A stretch of 64,000 nucleotides of DNA, taken from NCBI GenBank assembly GCA_030248065.1, contig JASAMV010003794.1, positions 1-64,000 on the forward strand. Reading direction: 5' to 3'. Positions within the stretch are counted from its first letter, which is position 1; the number at the start of each line of letters is the position of its first letter. Under the pieces are notes generated by a model. It saw nothing but the letters and a program-made list of their open reading frames with translations. It was not told the origin of the DNA and ran no database searches. This stretch comes from Rhynchonema sp. JSB1_4. Lineage: Eukaryota; Nematoda; Chromadorea; Monhysterida; Xyalidae. The translations under genes and the position numbers were made by a program. Positions 9,377 through 20,000 of this stretch are shown here, piece by piece.

Positions 9377-10085
9377 CAGTAATTTTTAAAAAAAAAATTT
9401 TTTTATTAAAAAAATGTTTTTTTAAAAAAAATTCGTTCCAAAAGTTAAAAAAAAAATTTTTTTTATTATTTCAAAATTCGAAAATTTCTCTATTTTTTGC
9501 TCTAAAAGTGCTATTTTTTGCATAAAAATTGCTACTGTTAACATCACCCGACCCTACCATGGGTGTAAGGGGTGCCATAATTGTTGTTTTGTGGCATCTA
9601 GACATTGTGCACACACTCACATGGCCTCTCATATGATTACACATGTACATGTGACTGGGTGGGCATGCATTTATCCATGCAACAGACCCGAAAGCAGTGA
9701 TTCGGTGTGATATTCACTCTATATTTACACTGTTTGTCACATATTTGCATTGGTCGTGTACCAAGAGGCAATAGTTTCACCTAAATTTACCGTCTTGAGT
9801 GTCACAAAGCCACACCAAGGCACCCACACTACGTGGGGGAAGTGTACGGGTGTGTACCTGACTACTGTTGGTACTCATTGACCATTGTTTAGTATTGTTT
9901 TCGTGTCGTGAGTGCTTTATATGCACTTACCACACGTTATGGAAGAAAAATGCCACTATTTTTTGCTTTAGCGCTCATTTTTTCGTTTCGGGCAGTTTTT
10001 GGCTGGAATAAAAAAATTTTAACTTACAAAAAAATTTTTTTTTAAAAATGGGGTTTGAATAAAAAAATTTTTTTATTAACCACTG
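9377..10085. mobile_element. hAT-like MITE, family I (copy 1)
   Basis: Ends are CAGTAATTTTTAA and TTATTAACCACTG, with a perfect 8-bp duplication gtttgaac (9369-9376, 10086-10093). The body (about 9590-10000) matches 25036-25470 in the same orientation and 22721-23402 in reverse. Subterminal A/T palindromes are present. No coding capacity. Confidence 0.9.
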
Positions 10086-10093
10086 GTTTGAAC

Positions 10094-11010
10094 AACGTAA
10101 ATCTGCAAGTACCATAAACTGTCATTTATCCATTATGATTTTCATTGCCAGTTGTTCCGATGGACGCCTCCACAAATAACATTTTACACTGCTCGAAATT
10201 TTCTGCACTGCAAGTTGCTGAAGTATACTTCCTGCAACTTCGACTTTTCCCCATCTTCGCATAAATGTATGATTGCAACAAGCACTACCATCGGTTGGAC
10301 GGCAACTTTGAAACACGCCAAGCAACAATGGGTTACAGCATTTTCTTCAAGTTTTGAAACACGATCACGCCACACCGTTCGCTCAACAAAAACCAAAACA
10401 CTTTTTGTTCGGTTGCCGTATAGTTGCTTCAAGATGTGCACGAACACATTCTCTTCCTTTGCAGAGTGTCCATGCAGTTTCATTCATTGAAATTTAGTTT
10501 TGCTGACTAAAAGGGGCCTTGAATTCATGCTGAGATCAATCATTCCACCGCCTTTTCCAATTCATAACCAAATATTGCGATGATCAAGTTACAATAATTC
10601 AGCATCCCACGGTCCAGAGGAGCCGCTGCAAGCAAGTTGCATATCACCGGAACCAAAGGTTCCTGGATTCGGTTGGGTTTACTTCATTGTTGCCCCTCTC
10701 TCCAGCTTTCTGACAAAACTGCATTCGTGTACTTTGCATCGAATAGAGAGGTGCGTTTGAGCCGGTGTCCAGGAACCTGGCTCGACCGCAACTTCCCATC
10801 AACGTACCATAATTTATTGCGAACTTGACAAAAAAAACTAAACATCCGTTGTTCTCTTCTGCACGCTGATTATTTTTTGGTGTATTTTTCTGATCACAAG
10901 AACACGCGAATGAAGATCTTGGTTGGTATTGTTGTTGAAATCTTTTCGCATTTTGAGAGGCTATAAGCTCAAATCGTATTCTGCTTGGTTCACGAGGTAT
11001 ATAATTTTCG
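10094..11010. other. Upstream region of the TIL gene; no gene called
   Basis: Overlapping open frames on both strands at 10122-10490 lack recognisable domains and splice support. A tataattt-like word lies about ten bases before the ATG at 11011, which is too close to be a normal TATA box. Confidence 0.4.
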
Positions 11011-14000
11011 ATGATGAGTAGTGCGTTCTATTTACAGCTGATAACGGTGCTCGTTTGCGTGGTGGGCGTTCATGCATACTCTCCGCGCTTCGATGAATGC
11101 CCACCCTGGGGCAGGTGCCCCTCAGACCGCCCACAATGCAACGAGATACACCACAAATTCTGTTCGGGTCACCCGTGTTGGGAGTTTCGTTACGGCGAAT
11201 GTGGGCCGGCTACTGAACCGGTGGTGAAACAACCAGCCAGATGCACCCCGACTACCTGTGCATCGAGCGATGCGCCCGTGTGCACGGAGGTGACTGGCAA
11301 GCGATTGGTGGACGGCAGCCGTTACGTGGTGGTCGCACAGTACACGACCTGCGGCCCAAGGCTGATGATCCACGGAAAAATTCGACACGCACCACGTAAG
11401 ATGACTGGCTTTGCGTCATGTACGTGTTGATTATTGAATCGGGGAGCGGAATTGAGCCTTGCGTGTTCACTGCTGAAAGTTCGCACCGGAAGCATCGAGA
11501 TGCGAATAACATTGGGACCAATGGCAGTTTCGAGCGCCAATAACCTGGTTTATGATGTCTGTGTGACAAACACGGATTTCATAGATCACCATTGCAGCTA
11601 AACACAGATGACAAGTGCGTATCCATTGCAGCGACGTGTGATCCGTTCACAGAGCTGTTGGCCTGTCACTTTCCGATGAAACATTGTGGAATATCGAAAT
11701 GTATCAAAGGAGAGCCGAGTCCAGTTTGTCTTCCGGCAGTGCCCCACTGTCGTGACAAGGCCGACCACGTGTGTGTTTGCAAGAGTGGCTACGTTCGTGA
11801 CCCCGACACCTGGAAGTGTATCACGGAATGGCAATGCGTCGCCAAACGCAAACCACGTCAGTTTGGTTATGTGATTGCATTGCGCTGCTGATGATTGAAT
11901 CGGGTCGGATCTGTCTTGGTTTCGTATAGTTGTGGTCTGGAACTGTGAGTCTGCGCCGTTGCATGAGCATATGTGCAACTTTGAGCAGCAGCCAGACCGC
12001 GTTCCCGCAGCGCAGTTGGTAGAGCAACTGCTGCCCAGGCCTGGTGGCTGGGGAGGTCGGAGGTTCGAGTCCCTCTGGGAGCATACGTTTGCTGTGGCGG
12101 GGCAGAGTTCACATACATAGTATTGCACTTGTATCAGAACCTATAAAAATGTACAGTTTGTTTGCGCTTGTGACCCGCAGCATACGCTTTGGATCAGTTT
12201 CGGCCCCTAAAGCCGTCTGACTACTGGTTTGTGGAGGCGGCTCGCCAGAAACGAACACACTGGTTGGCGTGCACATAATTTGACACCGTCGTTCGTCTCT
12301 CTGACCGAACTGTGCCGGTTCACCAGCAGTCAGACGTTTTTTTAGAAGAAACTGCATCCTAATCACCCAAAGCGGAATGTCGTGTCAAAAGTATACAAAA
12401 CCCGTGTTGCATCAGACAAAAACTCACGCATGAACCGCTACTCGATGTCCCCAAGTACGTCGCACGTAACCCGGTGTTCCGACCAGGGTTGGGCAAAAAA
12501 CGTTTTTTTTAATCGTTTTTTTAAACGTTTTTTTTTGAAAAAACGTTTTTTTAAACGCCCAGTTGACAAAAATATGCCCCCAAAAAATTGGAAAACGCTC
12601 ATGTTGGGAAGAAAACGTGGTTAAATGAAGTAATTCTATGTGTTCTGACGCAAAATAAACGGGTTTCAACCCTTTTCTAGCGAGTTGTTAAGATCCCATA
12701 TCAGACCCGCATCATGGGAGCAACTTTGGCCGGGGTCATCATTGAAAGTCAAACTGCGTATATCGACGTACCTCGATAAAGTAAAAATTGGTCGAAAATT
12801 TTTTGAGAAAATGGGACAAAAAATTGATTTTCCTTGATAATCAGGGTACTTTCCCTGAAAAATCAGGGAAAATCAAGGAATTCAGGATTTGAAAAAAACG
12901 AAAAACGAACCAGGCGTTTTTAAAAAAACGTGGTTTTTTAAGAAAAAACGCCGTCGTTTTTTTTGACCAACCCTGGTTCCGACCCGAAATAAGGGCACCA
13001 AGTTTCATATTGTCCGATCACTTTAGCATATGATCACCACCTATATTGCAGCGACGTGTGACCCGTTCACAGAACGGTTGGCCTGTCACTTTCCGATGAA
13101 ACATTGTGGAATATCGAAATGTATCAATGGAGAGCCGAGTCCCGTTTGCCATCCGCCATGGCCCCAATGCCGTAGCAAGGCCGACCACGAGTGTGTCTGC
13201 AAGAAAGGCTACATTCGTGACCCCGACACCTGGAAATGTATCACGGAATGGCAATGCCTGGCAAAGCACAAACCACGTTAGTTTGATTATGTGATTGCAG
13301 TGCGCCGATTGAATTGGGTCGGATAAGTCTTGTGGACTCGTGTATACACTGCATTCGGAGGTCACGAGCTGATACGACTTGTTCGTGTGCTTGTTGGGAG
13401 GGACACGGATCAGTTTCGGCCCCAAACCGTCCGACTGCTGGTTAACAGAGGCAACTCGTCATAGACGAGCACAATGGTGCGCAGTTCTGAAACTTATTGC
13501 TCACAGCAGCTGCCTGGCTGGCTGGCAAGCTGCACGTGTGTCTGTTGCCCGAATGTTTTAAAAGCCGATTTTCGGGTTTCACAGCGTCACAATCAAGGGC
13601 TCTGAATCGGCCAAGCACGTGGTTGTAAAGAGGTACAATTTTAATACACGTGAGATGTTTACCTGGGTCATATTTTTTTATTCAGTTGACTCACTAATTT
13701 CGACCAGCGTGAAAGTTTGTCGCCTACATCTAATGAACAACTTTCAAGCTGGACGAAATTAGTGAGCCAACCATATCTCATAGTGTGGCTCAAGTAAAAA
13801 TCTCCTATTCTTAACCACAGGCGCGCGTGTATTTGCGTGTGCTGTAACGAATAAGCACGTCACCGTTATAGCTCCAAAGAGCTACATGCTTGGCCGATTC
13901 AGAGCTGTCATTTGTGACGCTGTGTTTGAACTTGACACTGAAATCATGGGCGTAATTTACTGCGCGGCAGCGAATTTAGAAATTTTACTGGAGTTGAGAC

Positions 14001-16314
14001 CCAATAAAACCTGTGTTGCACTCATACCTAGTAGTAGTAAGTAAGCAGTACTTTATTTCGTTTCAGACACGAAAAGGGTAAACATCAACAACCGCTCGAG
14101 GCGTGACAGTAACGATGAATAGCTAGGTTTTTACAATTTAGCTGACACCAATTACATAAAGAGTTGGAGTACATTTGCATGAATATAATAATGCAGTACT
14201 ATAATAATGACAATATTACACAACCGACACACACAATAATGTTTACGCCACAACACGATCTGAACATTTAGATACACTCAAATAAGGGCAACCAAGGGGA
14301 ATTTTTTTGGATTATAATTCGATATCGGAGGAACTGGTGAAAAAATTGTTCGATGACGCTTGATGACGGCTATGGAGAATTGATATGAATAGGTCCCCGT
14401 GTCAGTCGCGGTACGAGCCGGGTTTCGCGCGCTGACCCGATCTAACCAGGCCCGTACTTTGAAAGATTACGGTCCGATCCGAAAATTTATCATCGTGATC
14501 AAGCGGATCGCAACCTCTGATCAACCAATTTCTAACCGATTCGGCCGATATCAATCGAACCTGGAAAAATTTCTCCTTGGTCCCTTCCCAGCGAGTTATG
14601 AAGGTGCCAGTGTTGTGCAGATCAGGTGTACGCATACAATTATGCAAACCACCAAACACGGGGGAGCTGCACTGATTCACCAGCAGTCACACTGCTTTTG
14701 TCAGAAACTGCATCTGAATAATCCGACGTAAAATGGCGTGTCACAAAGCAGGGTTGGAAAAAAATTTTAAACAAGTTTTTTTTAAAAAAGTCTCAGATTC
14801 GGGGAATACTTTTACCAAGTTTGCCTAAAAACGCGCAAAAACGCGAAAAAACGCAACTTTAATTGACAAGTCGCTTTTGTGACTTGGTTTGCATCACTTA
14901 TGCAGGGTGTTAACGTCATTTCGGTGCGATCCAATAGTCTGTGCTTAATATGGACCGATGATTGCTACTCTGTGGTATCAGACACAACAGTTTGTGGTCG
15001 AATAAGCAAGATATTCATAAACTACACGGAATTGAGAATATAAGCTGCAGAAATACTTGTCGGGGGTAGCTGAATCAGTCGTATATGACCGACCTGATGG
15101 GGTATGACATCGAAGTACCATGCAGGTACTGTATCCCATGTATCATGGGAAGGTATAATAACATCATTTGGGGCATCTTAGGTATGTACCAAATACACGC
15201 CCCAAAGGAGATTTTGTGAAAAAAATGGTTCGACCCTTGAGAAACAATGACAAAAAATAACCCCCAAAAAGGCTATTTTTGGACGTTTTAGAACATTTTG
15301 TTCCCCCGAAAAAGTTTAAAAAAATTTTTTTTTCAAAAATTTTTTTTTCAAAAACCCTTTTTTAAGTTGTTTTTTATTTTTTTTGCCCAACCCTGGTCAC
15401 AAGTAGTATGTGGTGCAACCCCGTTGCAGCAGACAAAACCACACATCATGTGCGCATCAGTCACGAGATACGTCACTTGACCGAGCGGACACATCATACT
15501 TCTCAACATAAATATTAAAAAAAACATTGCGCATTGCAGCAACGTGTGACCCGATCACAGAACGGTTGGCCTGCGACTTTCCGATGAAACATTGTGGAAC
15601 ATCGAAATGTATCGATGGAGAGCCGGGTCCAGTTTGTCTTCCGGCACCGCCCCGATGCCGTAGCAAGGCCGACCACGTGTGTGTTTGCAAGCGTGGCTAC
15701 ATTCGTGACCCCGACACCTGGAAGTGTATCACGGACGGGCAATGCTTGGCAAGTACGTGAAACATCTGCCTTATACTACTAAGGGTGGAATTTTTGAAAC
15801 GATATGAACAAGAGTTTGTGTAAAGGTCGGTCTAAAGCTGGGTCGCATGTTCGGTGTAAAAGACCTCCGTGTAAACTGGCGACCGAGCTTTACACCGACC
15901 AACTCCTATTTACACCGTTTCGAAAATTTCACCCAAAACTACTTTTACTGAAGATAAAATTCGAATGCAGTGATTATTAGAGTGGCACACGCTGCAGGTT
16001 TCCATAGATACGCACGTGGGACAAGTGATAGTCCATTTTCACAAAACAGGAACTCGTTTTTTTTCACAGAAGCGCCGAGCTGTGGCCGAAATGAGCGGAT
16101 GATTCAATGCTGGCATCCATGCAGGGAGAAGATATGCAAGAGTGGTCAATTGAGCACGCGATGTCCGATTGCCGGTTGTCAGAAAAGGAAGGGATGCATC
16201 TGTGGACGCGGATACTTCCGCCATGGGAACACATGCGTGCATGAGTTTTTCTGTCGAGTATTTTCCAAGACTCCGGAGGTGGAGCCTGCTATCATGTTCC
16301 CTCAAATAGGGTGA
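11011..16314 (+). CDS. Secreted multi-TIL-domain protease inhibitor-like protein (5 exons)
   Basis: Exons 11011-11395, 11632-11856, 13052-13276, 15540-15752 and 16070-16314 join in phase to 430 residues. Residues 1-22 form a signal peptide (FYLQLITVLVCVVGVHA). Exon 1 then encodes a Cys-rich N-terminal region with no clear match. Exons 2-4 each encode one TIL domain with the full ten cysteines, for example CVCKSGYVRDPDTWKC. Exon 5 encodes a divergent ten-Cys TIL domain (CICGRGYF) and the stop codon. All four introns are phase 1, so the three middle exons are symmetric modules that can duplicate without frameshift, and they are near-identical. TIL domains typically inhibit serine proteases outside the cell; the target is unknown. 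Introns 2 and 3 contain hAT MITEs. Family assignment is firm; inhibitor activity is inferred. Confidence 0.88.
12001..12083 (+). repeat. tRNA-like sequence, probable tRNA-derived repeat or pseudogene
   Basis: The 5' gttcccg can pair over seven bases with the 3' tgggagc. An A-box-like gcgcagttggtagagca and a B-box ggttcgagtcc are present. The anticodon stem does not fold cleanly. It lies in intron 2 of the TIL gene. Confidence 0.5.
12484..12975. mobile_element. hAT-like MITE, CAGGGTTGGGCAAAAAA family (copy 1)
   Basis: Ends CAGGGTTGGGCAAAAAA and CCAACCCTG, with a perfect 8-bp duplication gttccgac (12476-12483, 12976-12983). The subterminal phrase is a repeated aaacgtttttt palindrome. The body matches 32132-32630 in reverse orientation. 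It lies in intron 2 of the TIL gene. Confidence 0.93.
13686..13790. repeat. Hairpin MITE, ctcactaatttcgaccagcg family
   Basis: Inverted arms ctcactaatttcgaccagcg and gctggacgaaattagtgagc flank a short loop. Related hairpins with different outer bases are at 7808-7888 and 26485-26555. It lies in intron 3 of the TIL gene. Confidence 0.75.
14749..15395. mobile_element. hAT-like MITE, CAGGGTTGG family, in TIL intron 3
   Basis: Ends CAGGGTTGG and CCCAACCCTG. The flanks gtcacaaag (before) and gtcacaag (after) are an 8-bp duplication differing by one base gained or lost. Subterminal A/T palindromes are present. No coding capacity. Confidence 0.85.
15784..15937. mobile_element. Decayed TIR MITE, cgaaacgg/ggtgtaaagg family
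   Basis: Starts gggtggaatttttgaaacg and ends cgtttcgaaaatttcaccc, with inner ggtcggtctaaagctgg words. It is a shortened relative of 4889-5117 and 58188-58412, and lies in the last intron of the TIL gene. Confidence 0.7.
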
Positions 16315-16500
16315 ATCTGATGAAAAGTTGAAGTTGAACCACAAATTTCATTTGATAGAGCATTGGTCATGCTCTTAGAAGATCGGGGGCTCGAGTGCTC
16401 TGGTTCGCAATTATTTTTCCGCTGCAGTTTTGTTGTCAATGCAACCACAAATTTCATGTAATGAAACAATAGGAAAACTTTACCAACTTCATGATCATTG

Positions 16501-16506
16501 AATAAA
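16501..16506 (+). promoter_or_regulatory. Possible polyadenylation signal of the TIL gene
   Basis: AATAAA lies 187 bases after the TGA stop. It is the first canonical signal downstream; use is inferred. Confidence 0.4.
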
Positions 16507-16740
16507 AAGTGTGAAACAGCAGAGCGGACTTGCAAAACGGAATGTGTTCCCGACGACCTAACGACTTTTTAACGCCAGCCGCAACCTCGTTTCCGTTTCA
16601 ACGGTCGGCCGTGGCATCATGAAGGTCCGTATTTGTTGAGTTTGCGTTAATTTTCTTCGCGTTGCCAGAGAAAAAAATAGACTGCAGCTCACATGATAAT
16701 GGGGAGCGCATACATTCCAAAATCCTTTGTGAACAAAAAA

Positions 16741-16832
16741 TGGCTTTCTTCGACTGGGGCTCGAACCCAGGTCCTCCGCCTAACCGTTATTATTCAACAT
16801 CGTCTGCTGCCAACAAGCAAACTCAACCATTG
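16741..16832 (-). repeat. tRNA-like sequence on the minus strand
   Basis: The minus strand shows a B-box ggttcgagccc in a self-pairing T arm (ctggg...cccag) and an A-box-like ttgagtttgc upstream at about the right spacing. The acceptor stem does not close. Probably a tRNA-derived repeat. Confidence 0.35.
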
Positions 16833-16961
16833 CAGCTTACATATATGTATGTACATCTCATAAAAATTGGTTGTGCGTGTGCACAATCGCGATGAGATAA
16901 AAGAGAATTCATTTAGATTTGAATGCAAAGTGGGCATGCGCGCAAGTGTGGAACAGAATAT

Positions 16962-16967
16962 TTTATT
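16962..16967 (-). promoter_or_regulatory. Possible polyadenylation signal of the lipase gene
   Basis: AATAAA on the minus strand, about 70 bases beyond the TGA at 17036-17038. Confidence 0.5.
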
Positions 16968-17035
16968 TCAAGTGAAAACAGCCATGGGTAAATTATACGA
17001 ATCCAATTTTTCTACTGTTCAGTTTCACAATCGCA

Positions 17036-20000
17036 TCATTGTTGCTTCAACGGCACTTCAACCTCCTTCCCGGTATCCAATTGCAATGGTCCGGCGTTTA
17101 GAAACCTGTGAACGTACACAGTTGTATAGTCCATCCATCAGCTCATGGCACTTCTGGTTGGGAGGTTCAGGTTCCGTTGTGAAAAATGTTCCTCCACAAA
17201 GCAATGTCAGAGAAAACGGCGCACAAAAATAGTACAAAAACCGCTTTCTCTTTCTTTTCTTTTCTCGTAAGCCAACCGGAACCGGAACAGCACTGGATTC
17301 TGTCAAGCTTTTCAGAGCTTTCTGAAGTGTCATGAGCTGATCGATGGACTATACAATAATGTTTAACGTTTTTAACTGCCCTCTCCAATACACTATACCT
17401 TTTGTTTCCATTCATGTACAGATTGACGTTGCTGATCATTATCTGACTGCTGCTGAAGATTGATGACCTGTCATACTGCAACCAGATGCTGGCCGGATTC
17501 TGTTGGCTGCATGGAGCGGCGACAATTTTGGCCAACGGTCCGCCAAACGCCGTCTCTGAGCTGGGAAAGCTGTTTTGTAAAAAATAAATATTTTATAATT
17601 CGAGAAAGGAAACAGACTGAAAATCTATACGGACTCCCAAAGTATAATGTCCCCATCGGCAGTTGCATGTCCATCCTGATAGTGCACCTTGAGCTTCATT
17701 GTGCCCTCTGATTTTGTGTCCTGGGATACGGTCATGGTGAAGAGGTACTGGCAACCTTAAAAGATCGCCTCTTTCAGGCATGTAATTCTCAGAACCGCAT
17801 AACAGAGAGCGATCGATATACATTTAGTCTGGCCACCAGCTCATGAGACGCCTGCTACGGCTTCACGTGTTACGAAACACTTCGAAAACAATAGGAAGAG
17901 AAATTGGATTATATCCACGCCTTGTCGATTTCTCTATCTATTGCTTTCGAAAACTTTCGAAACACGTAGATGCGCAGCAGGTGTCTCATGAGCTGATGGC
18001 TGGACTTATACAGTACGTATGTACGAACCAAAGAACTGAATTCCGGTGCTTTTTGCCAGCTGTTTGGTCGTATCGAACCAGTAGCGTCCACTACAACCTT
18101 GACCGGCCGTCAGATCGAAACCGGCCTTCAGACATTTGTTCGTCGATGCAAGGAAGCAATTACCTGAACAATTACGTAACATGAGGTCACATTGTAAGTA
18201 TAGTGCGACCACGAGCTCTAGAGACGACTCTTTTTTACAGCTTGCATGGCCAGATTCAAAAATGCGCCGGTTACACGGGTTTTGAGCAAACAAAAGAAAG
18301 AGATTGGGCTGAGAGAGATGATGACAAATTCCAGCTGGCTGACCTCAATTTGTTGCGTGCTTGCGCGAACAGCAACGTTGCTCAACACGCATATGTTTTG
18401 GGAGTCAAAAGGGATTTCACGCACCGAGAGCGTGTTTTTTAAAAAATCATGCGTTTCTCTTTCTTTCATTTCCGAAATAGCTGGAACCGGAACATTATTG
18501 AATCCGTTCAAGTCAACTTCAAAACAAGTCGTCTCATGAGTTCGTGGCTGGACTATACTGTGCGCGATTTTTTCCAAAAACATGAGAAAAATGTCTGAAT
18601 TGACAACAAATGCTATCCACATACCGTTCGTCCATTCAGTTCCGTTCGTACATTGATAGCCGACAAACGTGTTGGCGCATTCGGGAACCTGTTTCAGTCG
18701 GTTCAAGTCATTGAACAGATGGTAGGCACGGTCGTGACTGCAGACCATGTCCAAATAGGCTGCAAAAAAGAAGTGTGTCGAACACAGACTTATACTCATG
18801 TTGTCAACGCAACTGCCTGTGTGTTTCGTACAGGGTCTGCTGGTTGTCTAATAGCGTTGTGTCACAACGTACCGGCTCTCACTGTCCAAATGTGTCAGGC
18901 TTGTGTACAGTATATCAACCCTTGTGTTAATTTCATTATTCCGTCCATCAGCTCATCTCACTTTGTGATGCTGTTGGTCGACTTGTTCCCTTCCTCCACG
19001 CTCTAATGAAAGAGAAATTGAGTTTCCGAAAAAAATATTTTTTGCTCATAAATTGTGGTTTTTATGAAATCGACGTGTTTTATCGATTTTAATTTAATTT
19101 AATTTTAAATTTGATCGAATTCAATCTTTTTCGACACATCTTATTATTTTTTCGTTTTTTTTGCAAAATCGGTCGCACTCAATTTCTCCATCATTAGAAT
19201 GTGGAGGAAGGGAACAAACCAGCCATCAGCAACACAAAGTGCCACGAGCTGGTGGACGGACTATACAAATTACCAAACATAGCCACGCCACTGGGACCGA
19301 GTTGACGCTATGCGTTGACGACATTAGTATAAGCCCTTTTAAGCATGCATACCGCATCCTGGCTGTTCCTTTCCGCCGTTCGCATAGAAGTCGACATGAC
19401 CCATCGGCTGCAACGTGCCGGGCACATCGAAACCCAAGATTTCATCGCCACACGTGTGAATGTTGTGCACGAATTTGGCGTCACCGGCATTCAAATGTGT
19501 CTCGTCGGGCTCGTGGTGGAACAGTGGCCCGGCGGGGTCCAACCCTGTATGTGAATACGATTGAACATCTCAGCAAGCAAAAGACAGTGATGGGGTTGGT
19601 GTGCACGGAGCGATATCAAGCTTGGTGATCGGATAGGATCGTATCGAATCGGATGTGTTTTGATCACGAGCGATAGTTTGGTGCCACTATGATTTATGAC
19701 CAAATGTAGTGCTGCAAATTTCGACAAGCACAAAGATTTGTTCATTTCATTGGGTCTCGGAACAACTTTTGAGCTAGTCGAACATATAGTAGCATCGACA
19801 GATTTGTAAATATCCCCAATGCGAAAACCGCACATGACCAACCAGGCCGATTCGATCCGGTCGCCAAGTTTCAACTTTGCGGACAAGTAGATACAGGGTG
19901 ACCAAAATAGGAACGCAACCCTTTTGGAGCACTCGGGGTCTCCCCGTTGGGTCAGTAGTTCGTCATGAGTAGCACATCCCAGTCAAACGTAAAACTTTCC

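Noticed and set aside
10122..10490. Overlapping open frames on both strands, one with several cysteines
   Set aside because: No signal peptide, no splice-supported partner exon and no recognised domain.
11598..12128. Minus-strand 176-codon open frame over TIL exon 2
   Set aside because: Antisense shadow of the TIL exon joined to a tRNA-like repeat, whose spurious translation is a well-known artefact.
18218..18799. Minus-strand 193-codon open frame
   Set aside because: Only its first part (18625-18759) is lipase exon 5; the rest reads into intron and MITE sequence.
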